The notes beneath the pieces were generated by a model. That model was given only the letters and a program-made list of their open reading frames with translations, did no database searches and was not told the origin of the DNA. The position numbers and the translations under genes are program-made. Positions 1 to 6,074 of a DNA stretch of 9,052 nt are shown in pieces. The first letter of the stretch is position 1, and every line of letters starts with the position of its first letter. The stretch comes from Planctomycetota bacterium (GTDB lineage: Bacteria; Planctomycetota; Phycisphaerae; FEN-1346), in NCBI GenBank assembly GCA_026387055.1, contig JAPLML010000547.1:1-9052 (forward strand), given 5' to 3'.

Positions 1-1167
1 TTGCGGGTACAGGACGTCGACCGTCGCGATGCAGCCGTTCGAGAAGTTCTCTTTCGGGACGAGCAGGGGCTGGCCGTCGGCGCCGGCCACCAGCTTGTTG
101 GCCGCGAGGCACTGGCGGTAGGCAAGGGCGCAGAGGCGGGCGTACTTTTCGCCGCCGGCCTTCGCCAGGTCGGCCATCAGCTCTTCGTCGAACGCCTTGC
201 ACCGGGCGGCAAGCGCCGGGTAGTCCCTGGCGGCGGCCGCGAGAAGGTCCGGGGCCTCGGCGCCGTTTCGGCGCCAGTAGGGACGCAGGTTCGTTCCGAG
301 ATATTGGATCGAGTAGATGTCATCGTAGGCGAGCATGAGCCAGCGCGAGGCGCCCCCGGCGCCGACCTTGCCGAGGTCGAACTCGACGGCCGCCAGCGGC
401 CAGTCTTCTTTGGCGGGGCGAGGCATCCGCTCGTCGTCGCGGTCGGGCAGGGCCCGGCCGGCGGCAAAGCCTTCCCGGATCGCCTTGTCCGAGGCGACCG
501 CGCAGCGCGTGGCCGCGTCCGGCGGCGCGGCCACGTACAGGTAGCCCCAGTCGATCCGCAGGTCGTCGCCGTGCTTGGCCAGGATGGGCTGGTCCTTCGA
601 GCCCATCCGAAGGACGCTCAGGCCCTCGACCTTCTCGCGCGACCAGACGACCTGCTGGTCGGGCGTGTTGACGACCGATTCGGCGCTGTTCTCGTAGTGC
701 AGAGTGACGGCGTGCGATTGGCCGTCGGTGGCCCGCACGTCCCACACGAGGTACGTCACCGGCCGCGCGAAAACGTCGAGGTCCTGCGGCAGCGACGCCG
801 TCATGAACGTGAGCGCGACGTGGACGCCGCCGCCCTCGAACTGGTAGATGGTGCGCGTGGGGAGCACTTCCAGGCTGACCTGCGGCAGCGGGGGGACCTC
901 CGCCGGCATCGGCCCCAGGATTCGATACGCCTTGCCGTCAATCCGGATCATGCTCTGGAGGGCGTGCACCTTGCCGGTCCAGTGGACCGACCACGCATCG
1001 GTCAGCCGGTCGGCCTGGCACCAGATACTGAAGTACGGGTCGCACGCCACGAGGGGCACCGACGGCGGGCGCAGGGCGCTCGCCGCGCCGCCCACGTCGG
1101 CGGCCAGGACGCAGGTTGTGGCCAGCATAAGGAACACGGCGGCGAGGACTCCGATGGACGGTGACAT
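1..1167 (-). CDS. Secreted GtaA-type (DUF4965 / glutaminase A family) protein, C-terminus beyond window
   Basis: The window holds the first 389 codons; the frame is still open at base 1. Residues 1-23 form a signal peptide (short n-region, hydrophobic stretch, LAA before Asp24), so the protein is exported. From about residue 34 it carries the family's N-terminal signature (PPSVPLVACDPYFSIW, then DRLTDAW and HWTGK), typical of the DUF4964 segment, followed by a beta-rich region like the DUF5127/GtaA N-terminal domain. The six-hairpin-like DUF4965 part begins around residue 315 and includes PKENFSNGCIATVDVLYP. Family members are usually about 650-850 residues, so roughly half is missing. The name comes from a fungal glutaminase; the substrate of bacterial members is often unproven, so the activity is uncertain although the family call is strong. 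The ATG at 1167 is chosen for its AAGGAG (1174-1179) six bases upstream and because the signal peptide starts there. Confidence 0.88.
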   Translation of the reverse strand, partial: MSPSIGVLAAVFLMLATTCVLAADVGGAASALRPPSVPLVACDPYFSIWCQADRLTDAWSVHWTGKVHALQSMIRIDGKAYRILGPMPAEVPPLPQVSLEVLPTRTIYQFEGGGVHVALTFMTASLPQDLDVFARPVTYLVWDVRATDGQSHAVTLHYENSAESVVNTPDQQVVWSREKVEGLSVLRMGSKDQPILAKHGDDLRIDWGYLYVAAPPDAATRCAVASDKAIREGFAAGRALPDRDDERMPRPAKEDWPLAAVEFDLGKVGAGGASRWLMLAYDDIYSIQYLGTNLRPYWRRNGAEAPDLLAAAARDYPALAARCKAFDEELMADLAKAGGEKYARLCALAYRQCLAANKLVAGADGQPLLVPKENFSNGCIATVDVLYPQ

Positions 1168-1173
1168 CGATGG

Positions 1174-1179
1174 CTCCTT
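1174..1179 (-). promoter_or_regulatory. Ribosome binding site of the GtaA-like gene
   Basis: AAGGAG on the minus strand, six bases before the ATG at 1167. It supports that start codon. Confidence 0.7.
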
Positions 1180-1193
1180 TGTGGCTGAGGGCG

Positions 1194-1205
1194 GCGTGGC
1201 CACGC
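1194..1205. repeat. 12-bp perfect palindrome upstream of the GtaA-like gene
   Basis: GCGTGGCCACGC is its own reverse complement. It lies 27-38 bases before the start codon, inside the presumed leader. Its core is close to the stem sequence of the repeat doublet at 3481-3570 (GCGTGGCCATG), so it may be a decayed relative. An operator role is possible but nothing in the sequence shows it. Confidence 0.45.
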
Positions 1206-1218
1206 AGCCCCCTGTAGC

Positions 1219-1319
1219 ATCGTTTAGCCGTCGCCGGCACGGCGACGAACATTATTACGCGGCCGTACCGGCCGCGGCTAAACGATAACGACTGCGGCTG
1301 TACCGGCCGCGGCTAAACG
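1219..1319. repeat. REPIN-like doublet plus an extra half copy (TTTAGCCG family)
   Basis: The outer arms 1219-1230 and 1275-1286 are a perfect 12-bp inverted repeat (ATCGTTTAGCCG / CGGCTAAACGAT). Inside lie two hairpins: an 8-bp stem 1229-1236 / 1240-1247 with a 3-base loop, and a 7-bp stem 1258-1264 / 1270-1276 with a 5-base loop. The right half is then repeated directly: 1259-1284 and 1294-1319 match over 26 bases with one difference, including the identical 20-mer GTACCGGCCGCGGCTAAACG. Two inverted hairpin units with conserved ends is the layout of REP doublets. The TTTAGCCG end is shared with the element at 6075-6149. The cluster fills most of the gap between the GtaA-like gene and the kinase; no gene is seen there. 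Confidence 0.75.
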
Positions 1320-1391
1320 GGCGCGGCACATCGTCCTTGTTCCGCCACGCTACCCGTGTGGTGCAACGGAGTTTGCTCCGGCGGAGGCTGC

Positions 1392-1420
1392 ACTTTATGC
1401 GAGAACCGGTTGGGATTCAA
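1392..1420 (-). promoter_or_regulatory. Candidate sigma70-type promoter for the GtaA-like gene
   Basis: Read on the minus strand: TTGAAT (1415-1420), a 17-base spacer, then TAAAGT (1392-1397). It would give a leader of roughly 220 bases carrying the repeat hairpins at 1219-1319. This is the best pair I could find by eye in the gap; the lineage's promoter consensus is unknown, so confidence is limited. Confidence 0.3.
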
Positions 1421-1465
1421 GGACAACGCGGGCATGACGAGGAACGTACGCCAGTTGAAACGGCG

Positions 1466-3247
1466 TCACACGTTGGCGACCAGCCTCTTCGGCAGATGGA
1501 TGACGAAGGCGGCGCCTTCGCCCGGCGTGGAGTTCATGGTGACGACGCCGCCATGCTCCTGGACGATCTGCTGGGCGGCCGCCAGGCCCAGCCCCGTTCC
1601 CTTCTGGCCTTTGGTCGAGTAAAAGGCCTGGAAGATTTTGGCCTGCTCCTCCGCGGGCACGCCCGGGCCGTTGTCGGCCACGGTGATCCAGACCTCGCTC
1701 ACGTGCGGTGAAAGGCGGGTCGCTATCTCCACCCGGCCGGTGACCGGCGCGACCGCCTCGATGGCGTTGTTCACGAGGTTGAGGCAGGCGTGGTGGATGC
1801 CGTCGGCGTCGACCACGATTTCAGGCAGCGTCGTGTCGAGCTTCGTGACCAGGGCGACCCGCTTCTCCGTGGCGGCGGTGTTGGCCAGCTCGGCGACCTC
1901 GCGGACGATGGCGTTAATCGAGGTCCGCACCAGGTTCGGCGGCGACTGCCGGCTGTAGGAGAGCATGTCGAGCACCAGGTTGTTGATGCGGTTGAGGTTG
2001 CGGCCGACGATCTCCCAGCCTTTCGCGACCGTGTCCATCTCCTGCCGCCGGATGCCGCTCTCGACCACGTGCGATCCGCCTTGGACGCCCTGGAGGAGGT
2101 TCTTGATGGCGTGCGACAGGCTGGCGATGGCCTGGCCGACGGCCGCCAGCCGTTCCTGCTGGACCTGGCTGGCCATCAGGTTGGCGTTCTCGACGGCCAG
2201 GCCCGTCTGGCACCCGATGGCCGCCATGAGCTTCAGGTCTTCCGGCGAGAACTGGCCCTGGCTCACGTGCGTGTCGACGTGGATGATGCCGAGGATCTCG
2301 TTGCGGCTCTTGATGGGGACGGCGATGGCGCTGCGGATGCCGAAGTCCTGGACGCTCTCGCCCTGCTCGAACCGCTGGTCCTGCATGGCGTTGGTCGTCA
2401 GGACGCCCTCGCCGCGCTTCATCACGTAGTTGATGATGGTGCGGGAGACGCAGATGGGGGCGGGCCGTTCGCCCGCGGGCGCCGGGGTTGCCGCCGTCCG
2501 GGGCGCCGGGGGCGCCGGCTCGGGCTCGGGCGGCGCCTCCGAAGGCAGCGACGTGTCCGAAGGCACCGAGGTGTCCTCCGGCGACTGGAGGGCCTGTTCC
2601 CGACGGATCTGTTCCAGCAGTTCCTCGCGGTATCGGACGGCCTTGGCGACCATGTTGCCCGTGCGGCTGTCCTTGAGGAGGATGAAGCCGCGGTCGGCGT
2701 CGACCACGTCGAAGATCATGTCGAGGACGCCCGTCAGCAGCCGGTCGATGTCGTAGCCGCGGGCCAGCATTTCGGCGATGCGGTAGAGCGCCCGCAGGCC
2801 GATGATGCTGGCGCGCATCTCGTCCAGGTCTTGGCCGCCAGTGAAGGCCAGGTGGGGCTCGCCGCTCGCGCTGGCCGTGGCCATGATCGAGCTGTCGACC
2901 CGCCCCTCGGTGTCGACCTGGATCGGCAGGCCGCGGTGCTCGACCAGGGCGCCGTCGGCCAGCGGCCGGCCCATCGTCAGCAGCGTGTTGCCGACGCGGA
3001 TCTGGTCGCCCGGCTGGATGCTCGCTTCGGCGACCCGCACGCCGTTGACGAACGTGCCATTCGAGGAACCCAAATCCTTCAGGACCTGGCGACCGCTCAG
3101 GAGCTCGAGGCGGGCATGATGGCGGCTGACGCCCGGATCGCGCAGCGCCACGTCGCACGCGGGGTCCCTGCCAATGACCGACGTGGCCCCGTCGAGGTCG
3201 AAGGTGCGACCGTGGTCAGGTCCCTGGATGACCGTCAATGTGGGCAT
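1466..3247 (-). CDS. Soluble FHA-GAF sensor histidine kinase
   Basis: 593 residues with no signal peptide or membrane segment, so probably cytoplasmic. An N-terminal FHA domain (about 1-92) binds phosphothreonine peptides and keeps its signature residues: GR at 26-27, SRHH at 41-44, SSNGT at 61-65, NG at 68-69. A GAF sensor domain spans about 155-355 and is interrupted by a Pro/Ala/Glu-rich insert at about 222-265. The dimerisation and phosphoacceptor region follows, with H379 in SHAIKNLLQG, then an HATPase domain with N-box NLVNNAIEA (490-498), DNGPG (525-529) and GTGLGL (550-555). The acidic residue that normally follows the phosphoacceptor His is Ala380. No response regulator gene is in the window, so its target is unknown. 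The ATG at 3247 is preferred over the TTG at 3283 because FHA homology starts at MPTL and AAGGA (3252-3256) lies just upstream. Confidence 0.93.
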   Translation of the reverse strand: MPTLTVIQGPDHGRTFDLDGATSVIGRDPACDVALRDPGVSRHHARLELLSGRQVLKDLGSSNGTFVNGVRVAEASIQPGDQIRVGNTLLTMGRPLADGALVEHRGLPIQVDTEGRVDSSIMATASASGEPHLAFTGGQDLDEMRASIIGLRALYRIAEMLARGYDIDRLLTGVLDMIFDVVDADRGFILLKDSRTGNMVAKAVRYREELLEQIRREQALQSPEDTSVPSDTSLPSEAPPEPEPAPPAPRTAATPAPAGERPAPICVSRTIINYVMKRGEGVLTTNAMQDQRFEQGESVQDFGIRSAIAVPIKSRNEILGIIHVDTHVSQGQFSPEDLKLMAAIGCQTGLAVENANLMASQVQQERLAAVGQAIASLSHAIKNLLQGVQGGSHVVESGIRRQEMDTVAKGWEIVGRNLNRINNLVLDMLSYSRQSPPNLVRTSINAIVREVAELANTAATEKRVALVTKLDTTLPEIVVDADGIHHACLNLVNNAIEAVAPVTGRVEIATRLSPHVSEVWITVADNGPGVPAEEQAKIFQAFYSTKGQKGTGLGLAAAQQIVQEHGGVVTMNSTPGEGAAFVIHLPKRLVANV

Positions 3248-3415
3248 ACTGTCCTTGCCGCCCGTTCCGCGAAGTGCCCCCAAACCAGCCGAATGGACCG
3301 TCCCCCTCAGCCTATACGCACATCGGACCGTGAAGTTACGGAAAAATCCGCCACTTCCTGGCGCCTCCCGCTAGCCCCCGGAATGCAGGCAGCCCCATCG
3401 ACAGGCGCTACGAGC

Positions 3416-3444
3416 AATCTATCCGACAGGGGCCCCTAAGTCAA
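3416..3444 (-). promoter_or_regulatory. Candidate sigma70-type promoter for the kinase gene
   Basis: Read on the minus strand: TTGACT (3439-3444), exactly 17 bases, then TAGATT (3416-3421). The spacer contains a 10-bp perfect palindrome, AGGGGCCCCT (3428-3437), which could be an operator or simply part of the spacer. A transcript starting here would have a leader of about 160 bases before the ATG at 3247. Assigned by eye; no experimental support. Confidence 0.4.
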
Positions 3445-3480
3445 GCGCGGCGCGCTGGTGTGCGTAAGGTCTTAGTCTCG

Positions 3481-3570
3481 CGGGTGGCATGGCCACGCGC
3501 CTTTGCGTGGCCATGTTCCTGCGAACTTCGGGGCGCATGGCCACGCAACAGCGCGTGGCCATGCCACCCG
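3481..3570. repeat. REPIN-like doublet (GTGGCATGGCCACGCG family)
   Basis: The outer arms 3481-3500 and 3551-3570 are a perfect 20-bp inverted repeat (CGGGTGGCATGGCCACGCGC and its complement). An inner 13-bp perfect pair lies at 3503-3515 and 3536-3548. Read as two adjacent hairpins, each has an identical 11-bp stem (3488-3498 / 3505-3515 and 3536-3546 / 3553-3563) with a 6-base loop. The element lies in the 340-base gap between the holin-like gene and the kinase. There is no T-run, so it is not an obvious intrinsic terminator, though it could protect mRNA 3' ends. Apart from this element and the candidate promoter at 3416-3444 I see no gene in the gap. Confidence 0.8.
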
Positions 3571-3587
3571 AAACACGTAACGGAGGA

Positions 3588-3797
3588 TTAGCGGTCCGGG
3601 CCCTGGGCGCTCGTGCGGCCGTCCGAGAGGCCGTCCGCCAAGCCCTGGCCGAGGTTGAGGCTTGCCACGATCGTGGCGACGAATCCCCCGACCCACTTCA
3701 GCATCTCCAGGTCCTTCCCGGCGAGCGCCAGCGCCACGATGGCCGCGATGCCGGCCAGGCTCAGGATCATCTTCTTGCTCTTGAGGAGTTCCAACAT
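3588..3797 (-). CDS. Small two-helix membrane protein, holin-like
   Basis: 69 residues. After a short basic start (LKSKK) come two predicted membrane helices, about 10-27 (MILSLAGIAAIVALALAG) and 32-49, joined by a tight turn (KDLEM), then a polar, Gly/Asp-rich C-terminal tail. Size and layout fit two-helix holins or small tail-associated membrane proteins, and it is the last gene of the tail-like run, where lysis genes are often found. There is no sequence motif that proves holin activity. The ATG at 3797 is used, with AGGT six bases upstream; a TTG eight codons earlier (3821) is the alternative. The call as a real gene rests on the membrane pattern and context; the function is inferred. Confidence 0.62.
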   Translation of the reverse strand: MLELLKSKKMILSLAGIAAIVALALAGKDLEMLKWVGGFVATIVASLNLGQGLADGLSDGRTSAQGPDR

Positions 3798-3851
3798 GGT
3801 TCGACCTGCCTTTCCGTTCAAAGCTCACATGTCGACGTTATGGGTGTGCCG

Positions 3852-3898
3852 CGGCCGGCCCGTCCGGCCGTGGGACGCGCGAGTTTGCATGCGCGTCC
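3852..3898. repeat. Two adjacent hairpins between small genes
   Basis: The first hairpin has a 7-bp perfect stem, 3852-3858 / 3864-3870, with a 5-base loop. The second has an 8-bp perfect stem, GGACGCGC (3873-3880) / GCGCGTCC (3891-3898), with a 10-base loop. They lie in the 115-base gap between the 96-aa gene and the holin-like gene. There is no T-run on either side, so a Rho-independent terminator is not supported; an RNA processing site or another repeat relic is possible. Confidence 0.5.
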
Positions 3899-3912
3899 GT
3901 GGCTCTGTGGCC

Positions 3913-4203
3913 CTACGCCTTCATCAGCATGGCTGCCACCTGCCGGGCCAGGGCCACGAGCTCGATGATGGTTTCCGGCACGAGGGCTTCCTGGCCGAGG
4001 CGCTGCTTCAGCGCCTCGAACTCCTCGGGGCTGATCGCCGGCTTGAGGTCCCCCAAGTCCAGGACATCCGTGGAGACGCTGTCGAGGGGGTCGGCGTCGG
4101 GCCTGCCCGCCGCGCCGGGCTGGGCCGCTTGGGCGGCGACGGCCTGGGCGGCGTCGAGGAACTCAACGGCCGCCCGCGTCAGGTTCGCTTGGGCTTCCTG
4201 CAT
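3913..4203 (-). CDS. 96-aa helical protein of unknown function in the tail-like cluster
   Basis: I do not recognise this protein. The N-terminal third is an Ala-rich helix (QEAQANLTRAAVEFLDAAQ), the middle is acidic and Pro/Gly-containing and probably flexible (about 34-58), and the C-terminal 40 residues look like two helices, the last amphipathic and hydrophobic (ETIIELVALARQVAAMLMKA). There is no signal peptide or clear membrane segment. The start is well supported: ATG at 4203 with AAAGGAG (4212-4218) eight bases upstream. It overlaps the end of the lipoprotein gene by 41 bases in another frame, which suggests coupled translation. Its place among small envelope proteins after the tail genes suggests a role with them, but that is inference only. 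Confidence 0.65.
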   Translation of the reverse strand: MQEAQANLTRAAVEFLDAAQAVAAQAAQPGAAGRPDADPLDSVSTDVLDLGDLKPAISPEEFEALKQRLGQEALVPETIIELVALARQVAAMLMKA

Positions 4204-4756
4204 CGCTCACGCTCCTTTCGGTTTCGTACGTGTTGACGATCTCTTGGGCTTCGACCTCGCGGACAAGCAGGCTCCGCACCAGGGCGGCGAGCCGCCCGTA
4301 CTCGGCCAGCAGGTCGAGCGTGCCGCGCGCCAGTTCGATGGCCCGCCCGATGGCGGCCTGCCGCTGGGCAAACTGGCCGTCGAGCCGCGCGAGATTGCCT
4401 CGGAACTCGTCCTCCAGCGCGAGGCGCTTGGCCACCTTCTCGACGGCGGCGGCCGCGGCCACGCGCCCCTCGGCGTCGGCCGACTGGGCGAGCGACGCCG
4501 CCAGCGCGCCGTCCAGCTCGCGCCGCTTCTCGGTGGCCAGTTGGGCCTTGACCTTCTCGTGGTAGGCCGCCATCTCGTCGCGGTACTGGACCATGGCGGC
4601 CAGTTGCAGTTGCTGGCTGCGCTCGACGGCGGCCGGGGCGCCGCAGCCCGCCGCCATGGCGGCAAGCAGCGCGAGGGACAGCGCCGTCGCCCCACGTTGC
4701 GCGGCGGGTCTCCCGACCCGCCGCGCGCGTGCGGCATCCGGCCGCCCTGCGATCAC
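4163..4756 (-). CDS. Predicted coiled-coil lipoprotein
   Basis: 197 codons from GTG at 4756. Residues 1-23 are Arg-rich, 24-37 hydrophobic (ATALSLALLAAMAAG), and Cys38 follows in an acceptable lipobox (MAAGC), so a lipid-anchored protein of about 160 residues is predicted. The mature part is almost all helical and rich in Ala, Glu, Gln and Arg with heptad-like hydrophobic spacing, indicating long coiled coils; the tail is polar. A spanin-like or tail-associated envelope role is possible given the neighbours, but there is no diagnostic motif. Oddities: no Shine-Dalgarno precedes the GTG, and codons 1 to about 20 lie within or next to the repeat at 4699-4788, so the start and n-region seem to come from the repeat. 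The upstream 623-codon frame also reads through this whole gene in a different frame; this frame gives the more protein-like sequence. Confidence 0.66.
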   Translation of the reverse strand: MIAGRPDAARARRVGRPAAQRGATALSLALLAAMAAGCGAPAAVERSQQLQLAAMVQYRDEMAAYHEKVKAQLATEKRRELDGALAASLAQSADAEGRVAAAAAVEKVAKRLALEDEFRGNLARLDGQFAQRQAAIGRAIELARGTLDLLAEYGRLAALVRSLLVREVEAQEIVNTYETERSVSDAGSPSEPDAGGR

Positions 4757-6050
4757 CTGCGCGCGGGGGGTCAGGAGACCCGCCGCGCACGGCTGGGTTC
4801 TCGGGGCGTGCCATGAGCGACGCCGCCAGGTCGTGCATCTCGCGGCGGAGGTCCCGCAGGTCCTCCCGCGTCTCGGCCCGCACCGCCGCCATCATCGCGA
4901 CCGTCGCGGCGTGCGGCTGGGCCGCGTGCTGCTGGAGCCAGTAGCCGAAGCCAGCCAGGTTCACCCCGCCGGTGAAAAGCTGGCCCCCGACGACGAGCAG
5001 GATGACGAGCCGCCGCAGCCCGCGGATCTCGTCCCACGTGCGGGCGTTGGCTTCGCGCTGCTCCGCATGGACGGTTGCGCATACGTCGCGGGTGACGTAC
5101 GGCCCGCGGCCCGCCGGCAGGTCAGCCGTGGTATTCAAAGTCCACCTCCACGATCGGATCACGAGCGCCGTGTCGCCGTCCGTGCGGACCGAGGCGGCCG
5201 GAACCTCGACGCGCTTGGGGCCGTAGTCGTCGGAGCCGAAGGAGCCGAGCGGCGTGCCGTCGCCGTCGACCACCTCGGCCGTGAATGTGTCGGAGAAGTC
5301 CGCCGAGCCCCCGGGTGCCGCGGTCGCGAAGTCGAGCCAGGCTCGGCGGACCGTGTAACCGGCCAGCTCGCCGGTGCCGAACGTCATGCGGAATTCCCGC
5401 GAGTCCAGGAACCACCACTGGCTGGAGTCGTCGTCGAGGACCTCGCCGCCCATGCCGACGTCGTAGGAAAGGCTTGCGCGGGCGCCGTCGTCCACACCGT
5501 CGAAGAGGGCGAACGTGGCGGCCCGCTCGTCGGCCCAGTCGCCGATGCCGAACGTGAGCCGCTGCACGCTGTCGCGATGCAGGGATTCCGAAGTTGTCGG
5601 CAGGATCCGCACGCGGTCGAGCCGGTTGATGGCCCGGTAGAGTTCGTCGAAGAGGACCGCATACGCCGGCGTCCACCGGTTCGCGGGCTCGCCCTCCGGG
5701 TCCTCGGCCGTGAGGTCATACGTCCAGCCGTCCCGTCCGAACGCGTCCTGGCACAGGTGAGCGAGCGTATACAGGTCTTCGCGGTTCGGGTCCCACCACC
5801 GCAGGGGCCAGGCCAGGTCGAGCATCTTCCGGATTTCATACTGGAAGTTCGCGATGGTCATGAAGGGCTGGAGGTCCCGCCCCCTGGGCGTGCCGAGCAG
5901 CGGGTCCCACCGGCTGAAGGGCGCCGGCACGAACAGGGCCGGCACCAGGTGGTCGCGCTCCTCCAGCGCCTCGCGCACCGCGTTGATGACCGTATCCGTA
6001 TCCAGCGGGTATCCCCGCTCGGGCGGCCATCGACTGCTCGTCCAGGGCAT
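4179..6050 (-). CDS. Tail-like cluster protein; open frame with suspected frameshift and missing stop
   Basis: The frame is open for 623 codons but looks like three parts. Residues 1-299 are a plausible structural protein: a helical N-terminal part with a Trp-rich stretch (LAWPLRWWDPNREDLYTLAHL), then a beta-rich domain from about 160 (QWWFLDSREFRMTFG, FTAEVVDGDGTPLG). I do not recognise the family. Residues about 305-414 contain one membrane helix (about 348-372, VILLVVGGQLFTGG) flanked by charged helices and could be a separate small gene beginning at TTG 5138. Beyond residue 421 the frame runs through the 4699-4788 repeat and antiphase to the lipoprotein gene, giving Arg/Gly/Pro-rich, non-protein-like sequence. 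ATG 6050 is preferred over ATG 6077 because AAGGA (6059-6063) lies eight bases upstream and 6077 falls in a repeat. The first part is confidently coding; the last about 200 codons probably are not. Confidence 0.7.
   Translation of the reverse strand: MPWTSSRWPPERGYPLDTDTVINAVREALEERDHLVPALFVPAPFSRWDPLLGTPRGRDLQPFMTIANFQYEIRKMLDLAWPLRWWDPNREDLYTLAHLCQDAFGRDGWTYDLTAEDPEGEPANRWTPAYAVLFDELYRAINRLDRVRILPTTSESLHRDSVQRLTFGIGDWADERAATFALFDGVDDGARASLSYDVGMGGEVLDDDSSQWWFLDSREFRMTFGTGELAGYTVRRAWLDFATAAPGGSADFSDTFTAEVVDGDGTPLGSFGSDDYGPKRVEVPAASVRTDGDTALVIRSWRWTLNTTADLPAGRGPYVTRDVCATVHAEQREANARTWDEIRGLRRLVILLVVGGQLFTGGVNLAGFGYWLQQHAAQPHAATVAMMAAVRAETREDLRDLRREMHDLAASLMARPENPAVRGGSPDPPRAGDRRAAGCRTRAAGRETRRATWGDGAVPRAACRHGGGLRRPGRRRAQPATATGRHGPVPRRDGGLPREGQGPTGHREAARAGRRAGGVARPVGRRRGARGRGRRRREGGQAPRAGGRVPRQSRAARRPVCPAAGRHRAGHRTGARHARPAGRVRAARRPGAEPACPRGRSPRDRQHVRNRKERERCRKPKRT
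4699..4788. repeat. REPIN-like doublet (GCGGGTCTCC family) at a gene junction
   Basis: Copy 1 (4699-4726) is a hairpin with a perfect 12-bp stem, GCGCGGCGGGTC / GACCCGCCGCGC, and a TCCC loop. Copy 2 (4761-4788) is the same 28-base unit in opposite orientation with two differences; its stem has one G:G mismatch and the loop reads AGGA. The 34 bases between them contain the GTG start of the lipoprotein gene at 4756. In the upstream gene's frame the element is translated as Pro/Arg/Gly-rich sequence such as RGGSPDPPRA. Confidence 0.8.
5122..5158 (-). other. Suspected frameshift site with overlapping stop and start
   Basis: At CGA (5156-5154) the upstream gene's frame changes character. One base back, the alternative frame reads IVEVDFEYHG and stops at TGA 5122-5124, a natural beta-strand ending that would give a 309-residue protein. 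In the original frame the same bases use codons uncommon for this window (AGG, ACT, TTG, AAT). A GGAGGT lies four bases before TTG 5138, which could start a separate membrane protein overlapping the upstream stop by 17 bases. A one-base deletion, real or from assembly, explains this best; -1 frameshifting is less likely because no slippery heptamer is seen. Confidence 0.45.
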
Positions 6051-6058
6051 TGCTGAAA

Positions 6059-6063
6059 TCCTT
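6059..6063 (-). promoter_or_regulatory. Ribosome binding site deciding the start at 6050
   Basis: AAGGA on the minus strand, eight bases before ATG 6050. The alternative ATG at 6077 is part of a repeat arm and has no such site, so this one decides the start. Confidence 0.6.
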
Positions 6064-6074
6064 ACGTGCCGGCC

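Noticed and set aside
1..1164. 387-codon open frame on the plus strand
   Set aside because: It is antisense to the GtaA-like gene; its translation is Arg/Gly/Val-rich and low in diversity, as expected from high-GC shadow frames, while the minus strand gives a recognisable family protein.
1219..1319. Possible CRISPR array from the repeated 20-mer
   Set aside because: There are only two direct copies, the repeats are hairpin units in a REP layout, there are no regular unique spacers and no cas genes.
1357..1389. Hairpin (CGGAG-TTTG-CTCCG) as a terminator after the kinase gene
   Set aside because: The stem is only 5 bp and no T-run follows on the minus strand; it may be chance.
3248..3283. Upstream TTG start for the kinase
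   Set aside because: The 12 extra residues fall before the conserved FHA start, and AAGGA precedes the ATG at 3247.
1790..3439. 549-codon plus-strand open frame
   Set aside because: It lies antisense to the kinase, whose FHA, GAF and ATPase motifs are clear; the plus-strand product is Asp/Val/Arg-rich with no domain.
3472..3828. 118-codon minus-strand frame across the repeat and holin-like gene
   Set aside because: It is translated largely from the palindromic repeat and from the wrong frame of the small membrane protein.
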